Part shown: positions 23,577 to 31,195 of the stretch, piece after piece | Layout: each line of letters opens with the position of its first letter | How positions within the stretch are numbered: the first letter of the stretch is position 1 | Assembly: GCF_013032455.1 (NCBI RefSeq) | Contig: NZ_WQCF01000003.1 | Coordinates: 186,001-250,000, forward strand | DNA: 64,000 nucleotides | From: Ruegeria atlantica | GTDB taxonomy: Bacteria; Pseudomonadota; Alphaproteobacteria; Rhodobacterales; Rhodobacteraceae | Reading direction: 5' to 3' | Notes under the pieces: generated by a model | Database searches by the model: none | The model's input: only the letters and a program-made list of their open reading frames with translations | What the model was told of the DNA's origin: nothing | Position numbers and translations under genes: made by a program

Positions 23577-24761
23577 CTAGCGCGTCAGCTCTCGCATGCC
23601 CTGATCTAGCCCGGCCAACGTCATCGGCACCATGCGATCTTCGAAGATCTCTTGGATCATGCCGACGGATTGGGTGTATTTCCAGTATTTCTTAGGCGCC
23701 GGATTAATCCACAGGTTTGATGGCCATTGCTCGCGCGCTCGCTGCAGCCAGACCTGACCGGCTTCTTGGTTCCAATGCTCATTTGCGCCGCCAGGATAGG
23801 CTATTTCGTAGGGGCTCATTGAGGCGTCGCCGACGAAGATACATTTGTAGTCCGAGCCGTAGGTCCGCAGCACTTCATGTGTTGGGGTTTGTTGATCCCA
23901 GCGGCGGCGATTGTCGCGCCAGACACCTTCGTAGAGGCAATTGTGGAAATAGTAATATTCCAAATGCTTGAACTCGGTCCGGGCGGCCGAGAACAGCTCT
24001 TCAACTACCTTGATATGAGGGTCCATCGAGCCGCCGACATCCAGAAACAACAGCACCTTAACCGCGTTGTGACGCTCAGGCCGGGTTTTGACATCCAGAT
24101 AGCCATGCTCGGCCGTGGCGCGGATGGTACCGTCCAGATCAAGTTCCTCTGCCGCCCCCTCGCGCACCCAGCGGCGCAGGCGTTTTAGGGCGACCTTGAT
24201 ATTCCGTGTTCCTAGCTCGACTGTGTCATCCAAGTTCTTGAATTCGCGCTTATCCCAGACTTTGACTGCGCGTTGGTGGCGGCTTTCCTTCTGGCCAATG
24301 CGCACACCTTCGGGGTTGTACCCGTAGGCGCCGAACGGGGATGTCCCGGCTGTACCAATCCATTTGTTGCCACCCTGATGGCGACCTTGCTGTTCCTTCA
24401 GGCGCTCACGCAGCGTCTCCATAAGCTTGTCGAAACCGCCAAGGGCTTCAATTTCCGCCTTTTCTTCTTCGGACAGGTGCTTTTCGGCCATTTTGGCCAG
24501 CCAGTCGGCAGGGATATCAACCGCTTCCAAAACCTGATCGAAGCTGATCTGGTCCAGGCCTTCGAAACTGGCGGCAAATGCGCGGTCGAACTTGTCGATG
24601 TTGCGCTCGTCTTTCACCATCGAGACGCGGGCAAGGTAGTAGAATGCCTCGACATCATAGGTGGCCAATCCCTTTTTCATACCCTCCAGAAAAGTCAGAT
24701 ATTCGCGCAAAGATACGGGAATGCCTGCTATCCGTAGGTTTTCGAAAAAGGGTATGAACAT
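23577..24761 (-). CDS. CoxE-type von Willebrand factor A domain protein
   Basis: A 394-residue cytoplasmic protein. The N-terminal two thirds match the CoxE/DUF-type VWA family (FENLRIAGIPVSLREYLTFL; KRLRRWVREGAAEELDLDG). The VWA domain has a MIDAS-like motif DVGGSMD at 241-247 (Asp241, Gly243, Ser245; Gly replaces the usual Ser). Such proteins work with MoxR AAA+ ATPases to assemble or activate other complexes, often inserting metal. A MoxR gene lies four genes upstream on the same strand, with a 56-residue membrane peptide and a DUF2927 lipoprotein between. The client is unknown. Confidence 0.85.
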   Translation of the reverse strand: MFIPFFENLRIAGIPVSLREYLTFLEGMKKGLATYDVEAFYYLARVSMVKDERNIDKFDRAFAASFEGLDQISFDQVLEAVDIPADWLAKMAEKHLSEEEKAEIEALGGFDKLMETLRERLKEQQGRHQGGNKWIGTAGTSPFGAYGYNPEGVRIGQKESRHQRAVKVWDKREFKNLDDTVELGTRNIKVALKRLRRWVREGAAEELDLDGTIRATAEHGYLDVKTRPERHNAVKVLLFLDVGGSMDPHIKVVEELFSAARTEFKHLEYYYFHNCLYEGVWRDNRRRWDQQTPTHEVLRTYGSDYKCIFVGDASMSPYEIAYPGGANEHWNQEAGQVWLQRAREQWPSNLWINPAPKKYWKYTQSVGMIQEIFEDRMVPMTLAGLDQGMRELTR

Positions 24762-24764
24762 AAG

Positions 24765-24935
24765 TTACACCAAGAATCGGACAAGGATCAGCGACAGAAC
24801 CAGACCGATCAGGGCAAACCCAATACCATAACCCGCCGCATATTGGGCAATATCCGCCCCGCTGCCTTTGCGTTTGCGTGCAGTCAGGGCCCCAAGGATT
24901 GCCCCCAGTATCGCCATTCCCAAAACTACGACCAT
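24765..24935 (-). CDS. 56-residue membrane peptide between the DUF2927 and VWA genes
   Basis: An ORF from ATG 24935 to TAA 24765 encodes two hydrophobic segments (MVVVLGMAILGAILGALTA and, near the end, GFALIGLVLSLILVRFLV) joined by the polar turn RKRKGSGADIAQYAAGYG. It starts four bases after the stop of the upstream lipoprotein gene and ends three bases before the VWA gene, so it is part of the same unit. GAGGCGGA upstream can serve as ribosome site. It was found by reading the gap; its length is small but codon use, spacing and the hairpin-like membrane topology support it. Confidence 0.75.
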   Translation of the reverse strand: MVVVLGMAILGAILGALTARKRKGSGADIAQYAAGYGIGFALIGLVLSLILVRFLV

Positions 24936-24938
24936 GCG

Positions 24939-26306
24939 TTATCCGCCTCTGTTTTTATTTCGGGGGCCTTCAGCAACGTCCTGCATCAGCGACCGAACCA
25001 CCGTTTCCGAGCCGAACCCGTAGCGCGCCCATGCAAGGCTGTCCAGCCTGACGGAACGTGCCTGATCGGTCCGACCGGCCTGATTGAGCGCCTCAGATTT
25101 CAGCAGCAACAGAGTTGCCAGTTGCGACGCATTCTCGGCCCGCATCATAACGTCGATTGCCCTGTCCAATTCGGGTAGGATTTCGGGTCCTTTGCCTCGT
25201 GCCAGTGAATAGGCGGCGGTTTGGGTGGTCACATAAGCCTGATGAACCTCGGTTCCCGGGGTGGTGCGAAGGTATTGCAAGGCTATCTGATAGTTCCGAA
25301 GGGCTTCTTGCGGGTTGTCGAACTGACCCATACGCCCCATCACATAGTAGGGGTAGGCGCGGCGGTGGTCGGTCCAGCCTTGTTCCTGCCCGATCCGGGC
25401 GGCATATTGGGCGGCCCGCAAACGCCGCTGATACCCCAATTGCGGACGCAGAGATTTCTGAATTGCATTGATCCAATCGCGCGGCGTTTCAGATATCTGC
25501 TGCGCGGGCAGGGCGTTTCCACGGGGATTCAGGCGGCTCAGGACGCCGGGCAAGACGGCCTGAACCTGTTCCTTGGTCATGCCACTGCGCAGTTCAGGTG
25601 AATAGGCCGCGCGAAGGATCAGCATGTCAAATCCGGTCAGAACGGTGTGGATGTTGTCATCGTTGAACACCGAATCCGGCAGGTGATACAGATCGTTCAA
25701 GGGCCCCAGCGCCTGGGCGATCTCTTCATGCAGGCAATCGCGCTTTTCCTGCGGGCTGACGTCGTAGGGGATGAAAATACCCAGACGTTCCCGGCTTCGC
25801 AGGCGGCTCCAGCTGCTTTTCTGTTTACGCCGGTCGCGACGGTATTCTTCAAAACTCGACGAGTTTGGCACCACAAAACAGGCCGCCTGTGGCAGGATGG
25901 CGTGAATCTGATCCTGACTGACGGCTTCGATAGTGATGTTGGCCAAACCGTCCGAAATCTGGCGGATGTCAATTCTTGCTTCGCGGCGCAGACGGTTCAG
26001 TAGCTGCGTCAAGTCGCGCTGCATCGATGGTGTGGGTGATCCGGTAAGACGTACTGTGATGGGTGTTTCGAACCGTGTGAACACAGGGAGTTGGGCGCCG
26101 CCTTCCAGCGCAAAATGCAGCGAGACGAAATCCGCAGCAATATTCGCATTTGACCTAGCCGGAGGCGACGGTTGGGCGCGGGTGAACGCCTTGGCCGGAG
26201 GCAAGGTCTCTTCGATGGCTTTCACGCGGGTTGGCACCTCGGTCGGTTCCACCGTTGCGCAGCCTGCCAGTACCACACCGGCAAAAAGGGCCACCCAGCG
26301 CATCAT
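24939..26306 (-). CDS. DUF2927 lipoprotein with TPR-like C-terminus
   Basis: A 455-residue lipoprotein: the signal ends in the lipobox LAGC (Cys15). The central DUF2927 region resembles a metalloprotease (CLHEEIAQALGPLNDLYHLP, with HEEIAQ in the place of HExxH). The C-terminal part is helical and repeat-like, reminiscent of TPR (YYVMGRMGQFDNPQEALRNY; LLLLKSEALNQAGRTDQARS). It should face the periplasm. Its start overlaps the stop of a GNAT gene (4 bp), and the small membrane peptide gene follows, so it belongs to the putative MoxR-VWA unit. Substrate is unknown. Confidence 0.85.
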   Translation of the reverse strand: MMRWVALFAGVVLAGCATVEPTEVPTRVKAIEETLPPAKAFTRAQPSPPARSNANIAADFVSLHFALEGGAQLPVFTRFETPITVRLTGSPTPSMQRDLTQLLNRLRREARIDIRQISDGLANITIEAVSQDQIHAILPQAACFVVPNSSSFEEYRRDRRKQKSSWSRLRSRERLGIFIPYDVSPQEKRDCLHEEIAQALGPLNDLYHLPDSVFNDDNIHTVLTGFDMLILRAAYSPELRSGMTKEQVQAVLPGVLSRLNPRGNALPAQQISETPRDWINAIQKSLRPQLGYQRRLRAAQYAARIGQEQGWTDHRRAYPYYVMGRMGQFDNPQEALRNYQIALQYLRTTPGTEVHQAYVTTQTAAYSLARGKGPEILPELDRAIDVMMRAENASQLATLLLLKSEALNQAGRTDQARSVRLDSLAWARYGFGSETVVRSLMQDVAEGPRNKNRGG

Positions 26307-26752
26307 GGTCGTTGATATCTTATGAACGGCGTTTGCTTGCCTATGCGGTCATAGAGCCTGCGGGCGGTGTGGTTGAAATCCTGTGTAAGCCAATAGACCG
26401 AGGGGGCACCTTGTCGGTCGGCCTCATCATAAACGGCCTGGATCAGGGCTCGTCCTACACCAGTGCCGCGCGCTTGTGGCTGAGCGAAGAGATCCTGCAG
26501 ATAGCAGACGGGCTCAACCTTCCAAGCATGGCGGTGAAAAAGGTAATGTGTCAGTCCAACCAATGTTTCATCTTGTTCCGCAACAAAACACGAGAAATCA
26601 TGCGGATCGTCCCCTAGTAGACGCGCAAAAGTACTGTCATAGACTTCGTCTGGGACTGTCGTCTCATAGAAGGCCAGATAATCGCGCCACATGTCAGACC
26701 AATCTGGGCGATCTTCGGGCCGCAGCGCGCGGATGGTCAGTGTGTTAGCCAA
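26303..26752 (-). CDS. GNAT-family N-acetyltransferase
   Basis: A 149-residue acetyl-CoA-dependent acyltransferase. It starts with the RALRPEDRPDWSDMW helix and has the acetyl-CoA loop QPQARGTGVGRALIQAVYDE (Q/R-x-x-G-x-G/A), followed by VYWLTQDFNHTARRLYDRIG. The substrate may be an amine or a protein. The stop overlaps the start of the DUF2927 lipoprotein gene; 116 bp separate it from the MoxR gene upstream. Its link to the MoxR-VWA genes is only positional. Confidence 0.88.
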   Translation of the reverse strand: MANTLTIRALRPEDRPDWSDMWRDYLAFYETTVPDEVYDSTFARLLGDDPHDFSCFVAEQDETLVGLTHYLFHRHAWKVEPVCYLQDLFAQPQARGTGVGRALIQAVYDEADRQGAPSVYWLTQDFNHTARRLYDRIGKQTPFIRYQRP

Positions 26753-26868
26753 TCAGAATGCCCCGTCATGTCCGGTCAAAGATAGCCCGACATAGCCGGG
26801 CCGCCACCTGCAATGCTGACAGTCAGACCGACCCAAGGCAAGCAGCGATCACCGGAAGTTCAAAAGGT

Positions 26869-27714
26869 TCAACGCTTACTGCGCGCCATAAAGGCCAGAC
26901 GCTCGAACAAATGAACGTCCTGCTCGTTCTTTAGCAGGGCACCGTGCAGCTTGGGCAGGGCGTTGGCACCGTCACGTTTAAGGTCCTCGGCGGTCAGATC
27001 TTCGGCCAGAAGCAGCTTTAGCCAGTCCAACACTTCCGAGGTGGAAGGCTTCTTCTTCAGCCCCTGCGTTTCGCGAATTTCATAGAACTGCGTCAGCGCG
27101 GTTGTCAGCAGCGCATCCTTGATGCCCGGATGGTGGACTTCGACGATCCGGCGCATCGTGGCTTCGTCCGGAAAGCGGATGTAGTGGAAGAAACACCGAC
27201 GCAGGAAAGCGTCGGGCAGTTCTTTTTCATTGTTTGAGGTAATGATGACAATGGGGCGGTTCTTGGCGCGGATCGTTTCACCAGTTTCGTAGACATGGAA
27301 CTCCATTTTATCGAGTTCCTGCAAGAGGTCGTTGGGAAATTCGATGTCGGCCTTGTCGATCTCATCAATCAACAATACGACCTTTTCGTCGGCTTCGAAC
27401 GCCTGCCAAAGTTTACCCTTGCGGATATAGTTCGATACGTCATGCACGCGCTCTTCACCCAGCTGACTGTCGCGTAGACGACTGACCGCATCATATTCAT
27501 ATAGGCCCTGTTGCGCGCGGGTGGTGGATTTCACATTCCACTCGATCATGCGCAGCCCCAGCGCTCCGGCCACTTGCTTGGCCAATTCGGTTTTGCCGGT
27601 GCCGGGTTCACCTTTGACCAGCAGGGGGCGTTCCAGTGTCACAGCGGCGTTCACCGCAATGGTCAGGTCATCGGTGGCAACATATTCTGCCGTGCCTTGG
27701 AAACGTGCGGTCAT
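26869..27714 (-). CDS. MoxR-family AAA+ ATPase
   Basis: A 281-residue ATPase. Walker A is GEPGTGKTE, Walker B is VVLLIDEIDKAD, sensor 1 is VIITSNNEKE and the Arg finger region is DAFLRRCFFHYIRFP. The C-terminal lid contains LHGALLKNEQDVHLFERLAF. MoxR proteins act as chaperones with VWA partners; the matching CoxE-type VWA protein is three small genes downstream. ATG 27714 is chosen because the family begins close to the FQGTAEYVATDDL segment. Confidence 0.9.
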   Translation of the reverse strand: MTARFQGTAEYVATDDLTIAVNAAVTLERPLLVKGEPGTGKTELAKQVAGALGLRMIEWNVKSTTRAQQGLYEYDAVSRLRDSQLGEERVHDVSNYIRKGKLWQAFEADEKVVLLIDEIDKADIEFPNDLLQELDKMEFHVYETGETIRAKNRPIVIITSNNEKELPDAFLRRCFFHYIRFPDEATMRRIVEVHHPGIKDALLTTALTQFYEIRETQGLKKKPSTSEVLDWLKLLLAEDLTAEDLKRDGANALPKLHGALLKNEQDVHLFERLAFMARSKR

Positions 27715-28084
27715 GGGCCCCTCGTGTGGTTTCGCGCAATCTGTGCTGTTCGGGTTACAGAGGGGCGATGATTTTGACAAGCGGGCCACCGCGTCACGCG
27801 ATGCAATTTTCGTAGCGACTCCAATCTCTTTTGTGTGATTCGGGACCCTTTGAGTGCCGCTCTGGTTGTGGTTTGCCCAAGTTTCGCCTGACATTTTTCA
27901 CAGAAAAACAAGGTTTTGCTGTTACATGTCTCATATTTAGACAAGTCGATGCCGTGGCGTTTCAACACGACGTTTGTGTAGTGACATTCATACGCGCGTC
28001 GGATAAACGCACGGCAGAAGGGAGTGCCAAATGTCAGGTGAATCAATCGCAACCGACGTTTTTGGCCAAACCGAGGGAGCAAAA
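27715..28084. other. Divergent intergenic region between moxR and dksA
   Basis: About 370 bp without a supported gene. It must hold the promoters of both divergent genes, but I see no clear -10/-35 pair, palindrome or RNA element. The last part (GAGGGAG at about 28075) is the dksA ribosome site. Confidence 0.5.
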
Positions 28085-28507
28085 ATGAAGCAGGAAGTTT
28101 TTCTGCCGGAGGATTACCGTCCGGCCGAAGATGAGCCTTTCATGAATGACCGACAGCTTGAGTATTTTCGCCGCAAGCTGCTGGATTGGAAGACTGAATT
28201 ATTGGCGGGCAGCCGCGACACGATCGAAGGGCTGCAGGACAACACCCGTAACATTCCGGACGTTGCTGACCGCGCGAGCGAGGAAACCGACCGCGCGCTG
28301 GAACTGCGCACTCGGGACCGTCAGCGTAAGCTGGTGGCCAAGATCGACTCGGCCCTGCGCCGTATCGATGAGGGTGAGTATGGCTATTGCGAGATGACGG
28401 GCGACCCGATCTCGCTGAAACGTCTGGACGCGCGTCCGATCGCCACAATGACGCTTGAGGCGCAGGAACACCACGAGCGCCGCGAAAAGGTCCACCGCGA
28501 CGATTGA
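28085..28507 (+). CDS. dksA: DksA, RNA polymerase-binding transcription factor (single-cysteine type)
   Basis: A 140-residue protein that enters the RNA polymerase secondary channel and, with ppGpp, retunes rRNA and amino-acid promoters. The coiled-coil tip DxxDxA is intact (Asp59, Asp62, Ala64 in IPDVADRASEE). Of the four zinc cysteines in E. coli DksA only Cys102 (YGYCEMTGDP) remains; Thr105, Thr123 and Ala126 take the other places, as known in Rhodobacter DksA homologues. Thus zinc binding is unlikely. ATG 28085 follows GAGGGAGC; an upstream in-frame start at 28031 is less likely. A terminator follows. Confidence 0.92.
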   Translation: MKQEVFLPEDYRPAEDEPFMNDRQLEYFRRKLLDWKTELLAGSRDTIEGLQDNTRNIPDVADRASEETDRALELRTRDRQRKLVAKIDSALRRIDEGEYGYCEMTGDPISLKRLDARPIATMTLEAQEHHERREKVHRDD

Positions 28508-28532
28508 TCGCTGGGAAATTCGGGAAAACTCG

Positions 28533-28562
28533 AACGCCGGGGCCTGTGGCTTCGGCGTTTTT
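28533..28562 (+). terminator. Terminator of dksA
   Basis: AACGCCG and CGGCGTT pair (28533-28539 with 28553-28559), with an inner GGCC/GGC partial stem, followed by TTTTT. It lies 25 bp after the dksA stop. Confidence 0.8.
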
Positions 28563-28578
28563 GCGTTAAGCCGATGCC

Positions 28579-29730
28579 ATGAATATCGACAGTCTGAAAT
28601 TCAGTATTATCGGCGGCGGAATAGGGGGGCTAGCGGCTGCTTTGGCGTTGCAGCAACGCGGGGCGCAGGTGACTGTGCTAGAGCAAGCCCCGGCATTGAC
28701 CGAAATGGGCGCGGGTCTCCAGATCAGCGCAAATGGGACGACGGTTCTGCGGGCGCTGAATGTAGTTGGGCAAGTGCCCGAGAATGGTCAGATCTCCCAT
28801 GGTACGGTCTTGCGCGACTATCGCCGGGGCCGGAATATCAGTCATATTCCCACGCCTGCTGCCGGGCAGACCTATTACTATCATCGAGCGGACCTTCTGG
28901 ATTTGCTGCACCGCGCGGCTGTGGCGGCCGGGGTCGAAATCCGCCTTGGCGCGCGGGTTGAGAAAGTTGTCAAACATCCTGGCGAGGCGGAGGTGGTTCT
29001 TGAGAATGGCGCGCGGTTCCACTCGGATTGTGCCATCTCAGCGGATGGGGGACGCAGTGCGATCCGTCCGATCCTGAATGGGGTCGAAAATCCTCAGTTT
29101 ACGCATCAGGTGGCGTGGCGTGCGATGGTTCCATGGTCACACCGAGACCACTCACCACGCGCCTCACTGACGATGGGGCCGGGGCGCCACGTGGTGACCT
29201 ATCCGTTGCGCGATCAATCCCTGATGAATGTCGTGGCGATCGAGGAGCGTTCGGACTGGCAGGAAGAGGGGTGGCGTCTACAGGGTGACCCGAACGAGCT
29301 GCGTCAACGATTTGCCGATTTCGGTGGCCCGGCGCGTGACATTCTGGCCGATGTGACAGAAACACATGTGTGGGCCCTGTTCTTGCGTCCTGTTGCGAAA
29401 AACTGGCAGGACGGACGCCTTGCCTTGCTTGGCGATGCCGCGCATCCCACGCTGCCTTTCATGGCGCAGGGTGCATGTCTGGCGTTGGAGGATGCCTGGT
29501 TTCTGGCCCGATCTTTCGAAGAACAACCCGGAGTGACCCAAGCCTTGGCAGCCTATGAAGCCCACCGTCGATCCAGAGCCAAACGAGTGGTTGACGCCGC
29601 GGGCGCCAATGCGCGTAATTTCCATTTGCGCGGCCCAATGAGATTGGCGGCGCAACTGGCACTGATGGCGGTTGGTCCGCGTCTGGCTCAAAAATATGAA
29701 TGGATTTACAGCTACGACGCGACCGCCTGA
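28579..29730 (+). CDS. FAD-dependent aromatic monooxygenase (salicylate hydroxylase-like)
   Basis: A 383-residue flavoprotein monooxygenase of class A. The FAD-binding Rossmann motif is at the N-terminus (FSIIGGGIGGLAAALALQQR), the DG-type motif follows (FHSDCAISADGGRSAIR) and the GD motif is near the C-terminus (GRLALLGDAAHPTLPFMAQG). It resembles 3-hydroxybenzoate/salicylate hydroxylases that use NAD(P)H and O2 to hydroxylate aromatic rings. No aromatic pathway neighbours are present, so the substrate is uncertain. Its stop nearly meets the convergent xthA gene. Confidence 0.88.
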   Translation: MNIDSLKFSIIGGGIGGLAAALALQQRGAQVTVLEQAPALTEMGAGLQISANGTTVLRALNVVGQVPENGQISHGTVLRDYRRGRNISHIPTPAAGQTYYYHRADLLDLLHRAAVAAGVEIRLGARVEKVVKHPGEAEVVLENGARFHSDCAISADGGRSAIRPILNGVENPQFTHQVAWRAMVPWSHRDHSPRASLTMGPGRHVVTYPLRDQSLMNVVAIEERSDWQEEGWRLQGDPNELRQRFADFGGPARDILADVTETHVWALFLRPVAKNWQDGRLALLGDAAHPTLPFMAQGACLALEDAWFLARSFEEQPGVTQALAAYEAHRRSRAKRVVDAAGANARNFHLRGPMRLAAQLALMAVGPRLAQKYEWIYSYDATA

Positions 29731-29734
29731 GCGC

Positions 29735-30514
29735 TTACAGATCGAGGTCAATCCAAACCGGCACGTGGTCCGATGGCTTTTCATGCCCGCGCACGGCAGC
29801 GTCAATCTGGCAGTCCCGCATTAAATCAGCTGCCTGTGGTGTCAGCAGAAAATGGTCGATGCGTATACCATCGTTCTTGTTCCAAGCTCCGGCCTGATAG
29901 TCCCAAAAGGAATAATGGCCGGGGCCACGAGTGCGGGCCCGGAACGCCTCGGTGAAGCCCAGGTTGAGAATTTTGCGGAACGCCGCACGACTTTCAGGAC
30001 GAAACAGGGCGTCCTCACGCCAGGCATCAGGGCGGGCCGCATCCTCGGCTTGAGGTATAATGTTGTAATCCCCCGCCATCAGCGCCGGTTCCTCAGCAGC
30101 CATCAAATCGCGCGCGCGCTGATACAGTCGCTCCATCCAGGCCAGTTTGTAATCGTATTTCGGTCCGGGAACGGGGTTGCCATTGGGCAGGTACAACCCG
30201 CAGATTCGCAGCGCCTGCTTGCCAATCACCGTGGCCTCTATCCAGCGCGCCTGTTTGTCATCTTCGTCGCCCGGCAAGCCACGAGACACGTCTTCCAGCG
30301 GCAGCTTTGACAGGATCGCCACGCCGTTGAAGCTCTTCTGGCCATGCGTTTCGACGTTATATCCGCGCTCTTCAAACATCTCGCGTGGGAAATTTTCGTC
30401 GATTGATTTGATTTCCTGCAGCAGTACCACGTCTGGTTGAGCTTCATCCAGCCACCTTGGCAGAGCTTCGGCTCGCGCTTTGATGCCGTTGATGTTGAAC
30501 GTGGCGATTTTCAT
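29735..30514 (-). CDS. xthA: Exodeoxyribonuclease III (AP endonuclease)
   Basis: A 259-residue Mg2+-dependent nuclease of base excision repair. The EEP-fold motifs are complete: MKIATFNINGIKAR (Asn), VVLLQEIKSID (catalytic Glu), LPNGNPVPGPKYDYKLAWM (Tyr), ALMAGDYNIIPQAEDAARP (GDxN) and the C-terminal SDHVPVWIDLDL (Asp-His). ATG 30514 matches the usual family start; an earlier in-frame start at 30541 would add nine residues. It is convergent with the FAD monooxygenase gene. Confidence 0.93.
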   Translation of the reverse strand: MKIATFNINGIKARAEALPRWLDEAQPDVVLLQEIKSIDENFPREMFEERGYNVETHGQKSFNGVAILSKLPLEDVSRGLPGDEDDKQARWIEATVIGKQALRICGLYLPNGNPVPGPKYDYKLAWMERLYQRARDLMAAEEPALMAGDYNIIPQAEDAARPDAWREDALFRPESRAAFRKILNLGFTEAFRARTRGPGHYSFWDYQAGAWNKNDGIRIDHFLLTPQAADLMRDCQIDAAVRGHEKPSDHVPVWIDLDL

Positions 30515-30586
30515 GCGCGCTCCTCCGCTGGCTTGTCGCAACCTATCGCCCAGAACTGGTCCAACGGCAAGTCAGTTGGCGGGTTA

Positions 30587-30631
30587 GCGAGGCTCTGCCT
30601 CGCGCTCCGGGATATTTTTAGCCAGATGAAG
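30587..30631 (-). repeat. CTTCATCTGG hairpin repeat, copy b (inverted)
   Basis: On the minus strand: CTTCATCTGGCTAAAAATAT, CCCGGAGC, then a hairpin GCGAGGC-AGA-GCCTCGC. It is in the opposite orientation to copy c, 110 bp away. Confidence 0.7.
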
Positions 30632-30709
30632 AAACGGATTTTTAACCATTTTTGCGGAAAAATTGTAAGGCGGAACAGGCGGGGACGCCGATGGCCGCGC
30701 CAGGTGAAG

Positions 30710-30731
30710 CTCTCTGGCTTTGGTCAGAGAG
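30710..30731. repeat. CTCTCTG inverted repeat between repeat copies b and c
   Basis: CTCTCTG-GCTTTGGT-CAGAGAG is a perfect 7-bp stem. With copies b and c it makes the 280-bp gap between xthA and erpA a cluster of hairpins; no gene was found there. Confidence 0.5.
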
Positions 30732-30741
30732 CGGATCCCTC

Positions 30742-30789
30742 CTTCATCTGGCTGAAAATATCCTGGGGGTGTGGGGGCAAAGCCCCCAC
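30742..30789 (+). repeat. CTTCATCTGG hairpin repeat, copy c
   Basis: CTTCATCTGGCTGAAAATAT, CCTGGGG, then a perfect 8-bp hairpin GTGGGGGC-AAA-GCCCCCAC. It ends seven bases before the stop of the convergent erpA gene. Confidence 0.7.
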
Positions 30790-30795
30790 TGGCGA

Positions 30796-31119
30796 TTACA
30801 TCGAGAAAGACGTGCCGCAGCCGCAAGACGAGGTGGCGTTTGGGTTTTCGATCACAAACCGCGCGCCAATTAATTCCTGAGTGAAATCGATTACCGCATT
30901 TTCCAGAAATGGTAGAGAAACTGAATCTACAATGACTTTCTGGCCCTTGCCCTCAAGAACCAGATCATCCTCCCTCGGTTCGTCCAGCGCGATTTCATAT
31001 TGAAAACCTGAACATCCGCCGCCTTCCACAGCGACACGCAGGGCCTGACCCTGATCCGCCGCACCGATTTCGGCCAGCCGATCAAAGGCGCGTTCCGTGA
31101 CTGTTGGGGGCAGATTCAT
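30796..31119 (-). CDS. erpA: Iron-sulfur cluster insertion protein (ErpA/IscA family)
   Basis: A 107-residue A-type Fe-S carrier. The three conserved cysteines are present: Cys36 (EGGGCSGFQYEI) and Cys99/Cys101 in the C-terminal SSCGCGTSFSM. It hands [4Fe-4S] or [2Fe-2S] clusters to apoproteins. ATG 31119 has GGAG at a good distance; the earlier ATG at 31131 is possible. It is divergent from dgt, and stands alone apart from an isc/suf operon in this window, which favours ErpA over IscA. Confidence 0.88.
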   Translation of the reverse strand: MNLPPTVTERAFDRLAEIGAADQGQALRVAVEGGGCSGFQYEIALDEPREDDLVLEGKGQKVIVDSVSLPFLENAVIDFTQELIGARFVIENPNATSSCGCGTSFSM

Positions 31120-31195
31120 GCCGGACTCCAAAGGTTTATTTATTGAACAACCTACAATATATGGAACCTTAAGACAGGCGACAAGGACAAGACCT

